The notes beneath the pieces were generated by a model. That model was not told where the DNA came from and made no database searches. It saw only the letters and a list, made by a program, of their open reading frames with translations. Position numbers and translations under genes: made by a program. Below are positions 1 through 10,006 of a stretch of 64,000 nucleotides of DNA, piece by piece. Positions within the stretch are counted from its first letter, which is position 1. Each line of letters begins with the position of its first letter. The DNA comes from Leptobrachium leishanense (lineage: Eukaryota; Chordata; Amphibia; Anura; Megophryidae), in assembly GCA_009667805.1 (NCBI GenBank), contig CM019070.1, forward strand, positions 57,726,735-57,790,734, read 5' to 3'.

Positions 1-55
1 CAGTAATTATATGCTGCTTCTAACCAATATCTTATATTACACATTATATTGATAT

Positions 56-240
56 CATACAACCTCCACCAATACGACCATAAACCATGGGGCTGAATGA
101 GTTTATGTAAGCCACCACAAGATAAGTTGTTCTTAGTGCAAACAAAATATATTCTGTTTGTATAAAATCAACACAATTTCTAGTAACTTTATTTTTTATG
201 TCAGTCTGTCAGGTGCTTTTTTATGCTTTGAATATATAAA
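56..240. repeat. Intron 3 segment shared with CLCA gene 2
   Basis: This part of gene 1 intron 3 matches 62521-62700 of gene 2, including the ACCATAAACCATGG-like and TTTGTATAAAATCAA stretches. It is a relic of the tandem duplication that produced the two genes. Confidence 0.75.
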
Positions 241-447
241 ACTAAAAAAGAGAGATGGAAGTCTCCACCTTTTTGATGATCGTGTTATGGCAAGTATGGT
301 AGTGAAGTAGTAAAAGGTAGCTCACACACCTTGCATTAATTTATTTTTGCTACCTATTAATTCAGAACCTGTATTTTTTAATAATTCTTACTAAACAGAA
401 TTCTCTCATTATTAAAATTATCAATAATCAACTATATATATTTATAT

Positions 448-612
448 CAGGGCTCAAAATTTAAAGTCCCAAGCTACTAGCCAGGCCCTAAGAGTTCCTT
501 GCCACTAGTTGCACCACCTAACCCCTTATCCTGCCCTGCCTCTGCATTCCTACTCGCCTCATGTAATTTCCACTTGCCAAAGCGAGCAGGCGAGTGGAAA
601 TTTTGAGGCCTG
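448..612. mobile_element. Short hAT-like MITE
   Basis: Imperfect terminal inverted repeats CAGGGCTCAAAATTT and AAATTTTGAGGCCTG enclose 165 bp. TTTATAT is repeated on both flanks (441-447 and 613-619). The ends and the 7-8 bp duplication fit hAT. No coding capacity. It sits in gene 1 intron 3. Confidence 0.65.
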
Positions 613-740
613 TTTATATTATATTATATTATAAGTTTATCGTGCCACAGCAGCCGAAAAGTAAACTGGAAACCCCAGATCAGTTTTTGTTCCTGACTTT
701 ATTCATTTTATAGTTGTCTTTGCTTGTATTGTGAATTTAC

Positions 741-891
741 CTCGGTCACCGTAAGTTGATAGCAAACTGGCATCCAACAAGAAGTTTGGAGTAAAGTGTA
801 TGTATTTTCCAGGCGTTTTGCAACCTTCGTATTGTAGGGTGTATGGATTATCACCATATCTTATGTGTGGTGTATCAATAATCACATCAGC
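741..891 (-). CDS. CLCA: CLCA gene 1 exon 3
   Basis: It encodes A-D-V-I-I-D-T-P then P-Y-T-L-Q-Y-E-G-C and Y-I-H-F-T-P-N-F ending in Y-G-D-R-G, just before the HExxH exon in this family. Phase 0 to 1. Donor GTAAAT starts at 740. Confidence 0.94.
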
Positions 892-3800
892 CTAATGAAG
901 TAAAATAGAAATAAAATAAATACATACTAACATACTTTTACACTTTATAAAAACATTTTAGAATTATAAGCTTTGCTGCCTTTAACAAACCATCTACACC
1001 TTTCTGCTGTGAGGTGTTCCTGCTGGCAAAAGAATGGAAAATAACCAGGAGAACGTGAAGAAGATTGGTTGGTGGATGCTGGCATCTTTTTCATGGCATA
1101 TGGGACTATGATAATGCTATGGCAAGTTTAGTTAAGAAATACCCTGGGTCAGTACTTCACAAAAATTTCACACCCTGTGTAAGCAATAAAACAGTTACTG
1201 TAGATACTCGAGTATACAGCTAGATTTTGGTGACAAAGATCTACCTCAAAATTGGAGAGGTCGCGTTATATTCGAGACATCTGCATCGTGTGTAAAAAAA
1301 AAAAAGCCCCCAGAAACTTGATCATGGATCCCAGGTCTCAGTGACTAGCTTTGGATGAGCCTTCCTGCTAGAGTTGGAGGTCAAAAATTGACACCTCCCA
1401 GCGTGCTGGCTATTGGTGAATGATTCACGGTGTTGGTCATCTCGCTCCGCCGGCCATCTTATCGCAAGTAAGAAGATGGGTGGTTGGCGGCTTCATACTT
1501 AGTAACAGCTACAATCCTTCTAGAGCAGAGCATCCTGGCCTGAGGGGTTTCCTGACTGTGTTAAGAAAACCTGGAAGGATTTTAATGGTTTACCAGTACA
1601 GTATACTTTTATAATTTTGCTCCTCGCATTATATTCGAGTCTTGAGTATTCTCTCATTTCCATAATAAATCTCTATCCATCGCCTTATATTTGGGTCGCG
1701 CTATACTCGAGTATCTATGGTACAGGTATTTAAAAATTGCTAAAAGTTCTGTAGCGCTGTACAATGGGTAACACATAATAACAAGTATAAATCTAAGTTA
1801 AACACACAGAACAGTAGGGGATAGGACAGTCTATTCCCTATTTCTTACTCAAGCATGGGTAGAATTACATTTACAATTACTTATCAATATTTTATCACGT
1901 TCAGGCCATAAATCCTGATTATGTTTAATTACTGCTGTACTGAAGAATTATACAAGGCAATTGAATATAAGTGATATTTCTCTGTGAAGGTCTGAATACT
2001 GCAATATGTATGCAAACTAAGCTGTTGGACACACTGTTATCACTGATTTTATTTTTCAGAGATCATACTCACTGCACGGTAAAAGGAAGTTTCATGTTAA
2101 TTACCTTTTCATATGTCTCTGTTTTAGGTTTTACATAGTTGGCACTTGAAGACCAGGTTGAAGGAATTAGAATGTTGACATTTCGTATGTAGAGTCTTTT
2201 CTTTGTGGCGTGAAATAAATAACTTGTCGCATCTTTTATCATATTCTTAAATTAATTTTCAGGATAGAAAAAAAGGGAAAAGAACATTTTACTTTTCAGT
2301 ACAATGACATAAAGAATTAGTTTCACAATTTGATAAAGGCTTAAGAGCCAAAGCGTTATTGGGTGAGGTTCCTGCTCTCCTACGAACCATCACACTCTGT
2401 CTTAACCTCTGGTAGTTGCCTACATTGTTTTGACCACCAATGCTATAGGTTGCTATTTGTATAAGTTATTTAAATTCTATGGGCCCTATTACATTCTTCG
2501 CGTTAAAACGCTCGCGAAGCGCGTGATTTTTTTGCACCCTGTGTTAAACGTTAATGCGCGTAAATCAACGCTGGTATTACAATCCTCGCACATTTTTTCA
2601 TCAGTCGAGAAATTGCGTGCGTAAAACGGACGCGCACAAATGTTAAAGCAGTAACGTTGCGTGGAAATCAGTGTGTGGACTGTTTTTTTCATGCGATTCA
2701 GCCAATCTGAATTAAGAACCACAATTATCTCACGTTAAGTTTTTGCGCCTATCAAAGTCAATCTGAGCATATATGCTACAGCAATAATAAACACACACAC
2801 ACAACTTCACAAATTTATTGGTTTGGTATGTGTAGAATGTGTAACTATACTTTGCAGATTTTTTTTTAGGCTGGTGTATTTGGGTTCGGCCAGGTTGTTC
2901 AGATTTGCCATTAACACCAGCTTTTAGATGTTGCTAAAATAATGCGCGCAACGGCTGTGTGTTAAATTTTGCGCATAGATTGTAATACCATCCGTGTACC
3001 AGCGCACAAGCGCATTTGCGATCACAATTTTAAGTATAGGACGCGCGCAGTACAGTATGCTCGCAAAAGGTTTGCGCAGGTTCACCCGCGTTAGAAGACT
3101 GCGTGCGTTTGTTGCGCTGACATTGTATTACGATGTTCAGCGCAAAGGGTTTTGCACCTCGCGTTAATGCATTTTTGCGCACGAGTTAACGTTTGCGTGA
3201 AGAATGTAATAGGGCCCCATGTATCTAGATCATCATTTGGGTTGTCAGGTGTGAGTGGCTTGATTAAAACTGCACATAGGTGTAGACGTTACTATGTTCA
3301 TGAGCTAGATTGCTGCAAAGCTTTATTTCATGATTATGTATTGATATCCGGGTTGACATTCACTGTGTATATTGTATACACTTAATTTGTCATTATTATA
3401 TATATTAGTGTTACATTAGATTTCCACCAGGATTTGCCACATACACTATATTGCCAAAAGTATTTGCTCACCTGCCTTGACTCGCTTATGGATGGGTGAG
3501 CGAATACTTTTGGCAATATAGTGTATGTACTATTGGCATTTTGTGTCTACATTACAGCTTATAGTTGCTTCATTATTTTGTACTTTTATTGTATGTTATT
3601 AATGATGTGGTGATTTATGTATTGATTTTGAATATATGTTTTTGCGTATGTATATAATAAAACATTTTTTTTTAGTTAATCTTGGGTGTGCTGTTAATTC
3701 TTTTGATAGTGTAATTTTTTGGTTTTTGAGGAGAATGGCCCATTGTTATAGCACCCATTCTTATGTTTGATTTTCTTCCGCATACCCTGTTGTATTGAAT

Positions 3801-4526
3801 TAATATTAACTTCTACACACAAACTGCAACTTATTTCAGCTATTGATGAGTAGAAATGCAAGCATAATGATAATTTTGTCAGACAACAAGTGTTTCCGTA
3901 AATCTACATGATACTTATAAAAATGAGAAACCTGTTGCATGTTCTTAGCTCAATGTTATTATGAATAATTAACATAACATAATCTCTCTTCTAAATCCAC
4001 TGTTTTAACATAAAATAAATAGGCTATATTCTAAAATGATGACAATACAAATTTGATTATATAAATATTCTGGACAGATAACATAACAAATAAATGTCTG
4101 ATTTCATTTCACCCTTACCTAAATGTTTTATAATTAATAACAAATTTAAATTTGGCAAAACACACATGGCAAATGTATAGCAATTAAATAAGTATTCCCA
4201 AAGTCAAAAACCCAATGTATCCTGAAGTTCATTTTAATTCATCCCAGTTGTTATGAAATTGGGGAATTGAATTGTCACTAATACAACGATGATATAAACT
4301 TGCAAGTTCAATATACGTGCTAGGCAGATAAGAAGAAATATAACATGTAATTGCATTTTATGTTTACCTGAATATTTTCAATAATTCTGGAATCCTCTGG
4401 CACTGCAGGATTAATTGCAATTACAATATCTTCGTATCCCCCATTATTGAGCTTGACCATAGAACATTTGGCTTTATCTAGAAATTGGATTGCGAGAAAA
4501 ACAACAAAAAGATTCCTGAGCGCCAT
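741..4526 (-). CDS. CLCA: CLCA-family protein, gene 1, exons 1-3, 3' part outside window
   Basis: This is the N-terminal part of a second CLCA gene, downstream of gene 2 on the same strand. Three exons (4368-4526, 2105-2245, 741-891) encode about 150 residues: a signal peptide, then the N-terminal part of the metalloprotease domain. All borders are GT-AG and phases agree (0, 0, 1). The start ATG at 4524-4526 has A at -3 and G at +4. Exon 4 with the HExxH motif should lie just left of base 1, because bases 21-50 match the sequence next to exon 4 of gene 2 (61232-61260). Confidence 0.92.
1198..1720. mobile_element. TA-flanked TIR element (Tc1/mariner or pogo type), non-coding
   Basis: Inverted ends share ATAGATACTCGAGTATA (GTAGATACTCGAGTATA on the left) and are flanked by TA (1196-1197 and 1721-1722). 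About 520 bp, no transposase. It lies in gene 1 intron 2. Confidence 0.6.
2105..2245 (-). CDS. CLCA: CLCA gene 1 exon 2
   Basis: The 141 bp exon encodes D-A-T-S-Y-L-F-H-A-T-K-K-R and N-V-N-I-L-I-P-S-T-W ending in K-T-E-T-Y-E-K, a clear match to the second CLCA exon. It has no internal ATG-initiated open frame of its own. Acceptor AG is at 2246-2247 and donor GTAATT starts at 2104. Confidence 0.94.
2481..3217. mobile_element. TIR element, GGGCCCTATTAC family, copy A
   Basis: Terminal inverted repeats GGGCCCTATTACATTCTTC enclose 737 bp of CG-rich, non-coding DNA with many GCGC and AACG words. A close relative of nearly the same length lies at 59736-60471. The target duplication is unclear here (TAT/CAT). 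Located in gene 1 intron 1. Confidence 0.75.
3444..3523. mobile_element. 80-bp Tc1/mariner-type MITE
   Basis: The element is almost a perfect hairpin with ends CACTATATTGCCAAAAGTAT and the inverse. TA lies on both sides (3442-3443 and 3524-3525). This is the Tc1-derived MITE pattern common in fish and amphibians. Gene 1 intron 1. Confidence 0.8.
4368..4526 (-). CDS. CLCA: CLCA gene 1 exon 1: signal peptide and N-terminus
   Basis: It encodes M-A-L-R-N-L-F-V-V-F-L-A-I, a hydrophobic signal peptide of about 20 residues. Then comes V-K-L-N-N-G-G-Y-E-D-I-V-I-A-I-N-P, the characteristic CLCA mature N-terminus. It ends in phase 0 with CAG before GTAAAC. Confidence 0.95.
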
Positions 4527-4558
4527 TCTGTGCTTTCTACTTCTACTAGTCTGCTTAA

Positions 4559-4568
4559 TTTATATATA
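4559..4568 (-). promoter_or_regulatory. Possible TATA box of CLCA gene 1
   Basis: TATATATAAA on the minus strand begins 42 bp upstream of the gene 1 start codon. A start site about 30 bp downstream would give a 5' UTR of only about 10 nt, so this is a tentative call. An upstream non-coding exon is an alternative. Confidence 0.35.
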
Positions 4569-4569
4569 T

Positions 4570-5765
4570 GTTACTGTTTCAACCCTTTAACAGAATTATC
4601 ACTTGGACTTTGTTATATTGATAGATTTTAAATCTATTAAAATCATTAATGCGATAGTTCTTATTACCATACTAGACATGTTACTGCCAGTACAAGGAAA
4701 CAAGGTAGAATAATATTCTCTTTTTCTATTTAAAGCAAATCTTATCTCTCGTTCTCGATATTTATGACTTTGACACATATCTGCACATTTAATATGACTG
4801 AACGGGTCTCTATATGCAATGTGGCAAAAAATGTATTCAAGACGAAATTATTTCATTATTGGAAACAAAATGTGGTTATCTATGTGACCCTAGACTCAAG
4901 ACTGTTATCCAAAAACTGGTGATAGATGAGTGCCCAGAGTAAATAGAATTTTAAAACATAACCTTGTTTTAAAATATACAAGTCATATTGCAACATCTGA
5001 TTATAAAGCATGGGTACATAAATAAAGTAATCATTAATTCAAACTTATTTTTGATTATTTGAATGAAATAATAATCAAATATTAATGGTGTTTGTAGGCA
5101 TCATTTGTACACATAGAAAAAAAAAGTATATAGTCCACAGAAGGTTCTTCTACTCCTCGTTAGTCTCATTTCTGAGTCGATAAATAGTTGGCTCTAGACT
5201 ATTCTAGTCTAGTCATGCATATGTGATTAGACATTCCTGTATGGTCACGACCACCAGGTTTTACGTTCTTCCACGATGTTTTCTAGGGTGCCCAGGTAGC
5301 CACAATATTGTACTGCGTCCAACGCAAACCGCACGTGGAAGGAACCACTACACACTGGATACAGATAGCAATCCACTGTGTGGACGTACACAATTTTCGG
5401 CCTAAATATCCTAATTAATCCTATCACTACCTGACAATTAAGCAAATTGGTTAAAATAGAGACATTAATTTATATACAGTAAAATACACATACAAATAAA
5501 ACCCTTACACATCTCTCTCTTCTTGTTCACATTACCTCCACTGAAATAAAATGCTTTCCTTTGGTAAGTTTCTTCTCTGGAGACTGGCCACCACACCCAC
5601 CTCCTTAATGTCTGCCATTACAGCTGCATTACTCTACTTAAGTTGACATGTTGTCATTGGAATCAATGGTCAAATATGACTGCTTTTGGAAGCAGTGACA
5701 TTTGCAACCATTACCTTTTTACCCATTACCTATCCTACACCATTGTTAGTCTGTACAAACACTTA
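4570..5765. other. Upstream region of CLCA gene 1, no gene seen
   Basis: AT-rich DNA directly upstream of the gene 1 start. No coding exon or clear mobile element was recognised. The promoter of gene 1 should be in its left part. Confidence 0.5.
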
Positions 5766-6487
5766 CAGGGTTATTCGAAGAGCACCGAATTGGCCCCAAA
5801 ATTGCCCTGAATAGTGAATTTCCCTGTATGGTGTAATATCTTGGTCATTCGGCTATTCAAAATCCTGGCGAATTGCCAGCGAAATACGGTGATCTTTAGT
5901 GGCAGTGAACTCACCATAGAGTAGCAATGGTTAATATATTCAGAGAACACAAAACAGCACCGAAATGTCAGTGAAATGCCCTGATTTTCATCAGCTATTT
6001 GTAGTATCTCGACATGTGAGGTATTACAAAATGCTGGTGCAGTTTCCCATCGGGATGCAAAATTAAATATTTTAACACCTCCTAAAAGCTGGTGCTAAAT
6101 GATTCTGCAAATGCAAAATCATTTAACACGCTCCAAAACCCCCCTGAACTTCACATACTCACCTCTCATCCTGTGGTGAAAAGGGTGGCCCGATCCGTCG
6201 CCGGCGATAGTTCTAAGATTCTTTCCGCAATAACTCCACGGCGATGCAGGTTGCACAGAGTTCGTGGCTCGGATGTGCAAGCCTCCATGGAGTCCTATGG
6301 ACTCCAGGAGCTAATACTCATGGTGGAGCAAAAGTGCTACTGCAGGTATCAGGGATGTTAGTGCTGCGTTCTGAGATAGCACCTTCCCCACAATATGACG
6401 TTAACAAGGCGACGGTGAGGGAAAAATCTGCAAGCACAGATTTTCCTGCTTTCTGTCTCCATGTTAGCATCCACAATGGAATATAGC
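5766..6487. repeat. Fragments of two non-coding TIR families
   Basis: The segment opens with CAGGGTTATTCGAAGAG, the end shared with elements at 42209, 45453 and others, followed by CACCGAA-rich sequence. From about 6060 it changes to a second family with AAAAGCTGGTGCTAAATGATT and an inverted GAGTCC/GGACTC motif that recurs near 21.9, 32.4, 52.3 and 58.1 kb. Neither has a clean second end here. Confidence 0.45.
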
Positions 6488-6952
6488 TGTCAGGATCGCA
6501 CCTGGTGCGGGCCATGGTGGGACCCAAAGTTCAGGCGGGTCTGAGTCCAGTATGCAGGGGAACCCACACCCCAGTACCTTGATGGAATGAATACTGGGTG
6601 ATGCCAGAGCGCAGTACAATGGATTAGACAGAGAGTGGTCAATAGGAGGTCTGAGGTCAGAGAATTGGCACAAAGCGTTGGTCGGTGGGCAAAGCAGAGG
6701 GATCTGATACACAGTGAATCAATGAACATAGAGAATGAACGTCTGAACAGATTAGGGGATAGACCAATACTGAGGTACTCCACATAGGAGGGAGGGGTCC
6801 TTTATGGACAAACAGGGGGTGTGGTTGTGTGTGTGTTTTGATGTTTTGACTTATTAACCCCTATCAGTGCTGGTAGTAGTGCTGACCAGGGGGCAGCACC
6901 TTTCATGGATCTGATCATGTATCTGATGCATCAGCAGGCATGGTTTCTGACA
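6488..6952 (-). repeat. 3' LTR of the Gag-only element
   Basis: It aligns to 8339-8425, 8873-9133 and 16546-16662 taken together. The intact copy here allows the two insertions in the other LTR to be defined exactly. Confidence 0.85.
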
Positions 6953-7005
6953 AGCAGGCATGGTTCCTGACAGTAAGGGGAGGCCTCAGGATGACTCAGA
7001 CTCGA

Positions 7006-8231
7006 TTAGGTAGCTGGGCACCTGCGGGCAAGGGGAGAAAGTTCATGTTCCTGATATCCGGTCTGAGTACGTTTCTTCCGCTGGCGTCTCCGAGTCTTGG
7101 CCTTGGATGCCTTACAGTTCTCGCCCTCCAGGGTGCACTGGACAGTAGAATCGTCCGTGATCATAGTGCCCACACGATGAGGTGGCACCACGCTAGGAAT
7201 TTCTTCTCCAGGTCCTTCATCACCAGAGGAGCCACTGAGTGGCCTGAAGTTCTGGCAGGGTCTCACATAGGAAGGAGTGGTGGTAGCCCCCACAAACCCC
7301 GTACGTTGACCTGGGGGTCCCCTGGAGCGCTGAGCAGTCTGTAACTGAAGCTCACCATCAGAGTCCACGGTGTCCCAGTCTGCAGACCTAGGATCATATG
7401 GAAGACTGTGCCAGGAGGACGGTGGAGGTTCTTGCTGGCTGGGAGTGATAGGATCCACTGTCAGTGTCAATGTGGCAATCGTGGGCTGGCTTGCCGCTGC
7501 TCTGCTGTTCATTACATCATTTAATCTTGCCAGGTCTTTCTTGCGTACAACAGTTCCTAGGGTTGCATATATACAATCCTGGTTTAGGGGTTCTGGTCCC
7601 CTGGGGTTGTAGAGGAGGTTGACTGCAGCAGAATCTGGGATAGAGAAGGTCCCCTGTATGCAGTAGGACCTTGGATCTTCTGGTGCGGGATTATTCCGCA
7701 ATACAGGGTTGGTGGTGGAAACAGCACTGCTGGAAAGGAGATGTCTGGGAGTCAGCCCTGGAGTCTGAATTGTCATAACCTCCATGGGAGTTGGAGGCTC
7801 TGGCGCCACAGGTAAGGTGGTTTCAAAGTCCATAGGAGTTATAGGCTCGTCCTCCTCTTCAGGGCTAGTCTCCAGAGACATTGTACCCCTGGGCACAGGA
7901 GGTTCGGTGGGCTGACGCCTACTGGAAGCAGGAGTGGTTGCAGGAGGCCTTCTGAGTGAGGGCTTGGAAACACGAACAGGCCTGATTTCTTGGCTGGTTT
8001 AAGAGTTGCTGCAGGTGCAGGCACTGGGACTGGCTGTGGGTTTACAGCAGGGTTAAGCACAGGATCTTGCCTCTTGGGTGGTCTCATGGGACAATTCACC
8101 AACCAGTGGGAGCCTGCCCCACAATACATACACAGACCAGCGGCTTTCCTCCTGGCACGCTCCTCAGGAGACAGTGGGCCTTTATGCTTTCTCGCAGGGG
8201 GAACAAACACCTTGGTGGAGGGGTCTTTCAA
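7006..8231 (-). pseudogene. Gag-like protein with zinc knuckle and long uncharacterised C-terminal region
   Basis: The first frame (8231 to about 7980) has L-C-M-Y-C-G-A-G-S-H-W-L-V-N-C-P, a CCHC zinc knuckle of the Ty3/Gypsy Gag type, preceded by a basic P-E-E-R-A-R-R-K-A-A-G run. A one-base frame change near 7980 leads into the second frame (to 7006). That frame is about 300 residues, acidic and proline-rich at first, and ends in a basic R-R-R-Q-R-K-K-R cluster. I recognise no protease, reverse transcriptase or integrase motif. The stop is about 33-55 bp from the LTR, so this is the only product. The capsid N-terminal part expected before the knuckle is missing or unrecognisable. Confidence 0.6.
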
Positions 8232-8425
8232 GGAGTCTATTACTTGCCATAGATCTTACAGCACCACACACAGTTGATAAGACATCTCCTCCTGGACTGG
8301 CAGTAACCCCGCGGGCTCAGTTGTTGACCTCAGTATTCTGTCAGGATCACACCTGGCATGGGCCATGGTGGGACCGAAAGTTCAGGGGGGTCTGAGCCCA
8401 GTATGCAGGGGAACCCACACCTCAG

Positions 8426-8872
8426 TAGGGATGTGCGTTTCGGGTTTCAGAATTTCGGAATTTTCACGAAATTTCCCGATTCGTGTTTTCGGATGCGGCC
8501 GATTTTCCAAAAATTTTTAGATCCGAAAATGGCAGATCCGAAAAGTTTTCCGAGCCGAAACGAAATATTTTTGGAATTTTCGAATGTACTTGAAAGTGTC
8601 AAATCGAAATTTATTGCTTTGAAACGAGGAGAACAGACGTTCCGGAAAAACTAAAATTTTCGAAAATACGAAAAGTCGATACAAAAAACGAGCTGACACG
8701 AAAATACGAAAAATGGTCGAAATTCCGAAAAAAAAAAATGTACACGAAAAACGAGTCGAGCCGAACCGAATCGAAACAGAAATCGGTCGAAACGAGCCGA
8801 AACGAAAAGTTTAAAAATCCGAAAAATCAAATCGAATCGAACCGAAAAAAAAATCATCGGTGCACAAGCCTA
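8426..8872. mobile_element. hAT-type non-coding element, TAGGGATGTGCG family, copy 1
   Basis: Ends TAGGGATGTGCG and GTGCACAAGCCTA form short inverted repeats. The perfect 8-bp duplication CACCTCAG flanks it (8418-8425 and 8873-8880), which is diagnostic of hAT. The interior is rich in CGAAA and TTTCG words. Copies 2 and 3 are at 29725-30649 and 61673-62477. Confidence 0.9.
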
Positions 8873-9133
8873 CACCTCAGTACCTTGATGGAATGGATAC
8901 TGGGTGATGCCAGAGCGCAGGACAATGGATTAGACAGAGAGTGGTCAATAGGAGGTCCGAGGTCAGAGGATTGACACAAAGCGGTGGTCGGTGGGCAAAG
9001 CAGAGGGGTCTGGTACACGGTGAATCAATGAACATAGAGAATGAACGTCTGAACAGATCAGGGAATAGACCAATACTGAGGTACTGCGCATAGGAGGGAG
9101 GGGTCCTTTATGGACAAACAGGGGGGGTGGTTG

Positions 9134-9768
9134 TGAAGTGGACAATGTAGTCCTTCCTCGGATGCCAGTCTCTGGTCTAATTCGGTGGAGAATTCAGGTA
9201 AGATACATGCGCGCATAAAGAAATCACACAGACAACGAAGAAGTCTATGTAGCTTCTCTGGTCAAAGCCAATGATTCCTCTGAATCTGTTTAATAGGTTT
9301 GATATATTTTATAGCACGTTTATACGTAAGCAGATGGGAGGCAACTTAACATTTTGATTGACTTCAGCATAAAATTGTGGACATACAGTTTATTTATTAA
9401 TTAAAACAAAATCAAATATCAGCTATTTCCAAACGGTCAAAGTATCATTTTGTCATCTGCAAAGTCAGCAATGTTCTCTACATCCTGGGTGACCTTGTGA
9501 TGTCTGGTAATGTTCTTGTAACAGGATGCAAAACACAAAACATGAGGCCTTCTTCCTGCTTGCGGTTAATTGTTTTTGTAGGGCCACCTGCTTGTGGTTC
9601 ATTATTGCGGCAGAGACGGCGAAATTACGCAAGATACATTTTGGTTTTATCTGAAAAGACAGTTATATTAATTTCGTCTTAAAGCAATAGCAAACTTTAA
9701 CCTAAATGAGCATTTTTCTAGGCCTTTGAATATTATGAAAGCAGATATATATATTCTTGTCCACAACA
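9134..9768 (-). repeat. 3' LTR of the endogenous retrovirus
   Basis: 635 bp, the same length as 15911-16545. A polypurine run AGGGGGGAC (9769-9777 read on the minus strand) abuts it, as expected for the 3' LTR. Confidence 0.9.
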
Positions 9769-10006
9769 GTCCCCCCTAAAAATGCACATTTCTCAAGTGT
9801 CCCCTTGGAGATGAGCCAAACCTTCATCCGTTCCCCTAATAGTCTCGCCAGCCATCCCAAATCTTCGCCGGAGGTTGAGACGAGATATTCCTATTGAATA
9901 AAACCCCTTTGTATTCCGGGCTTCGGAGCATGGTCGAGACTGGTGGGTCAAGAGTCGGGCCTCAACTCGTCTTGCAAAGGGTCACTAACCTTGGCTCAAA
10001 GTTAAA

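Noticed and set aside
6940..7344. A 134-residue plus-strand frame
   Set aside because: It is antisense to the Gag-like frame, which carries the zinc knuckle and directional signals.
9497..9682. A 61-residue frame repeated at 16274-16459
   Set aside because: It lies in the retroviral LTR and is duplicated only because the LTR is.
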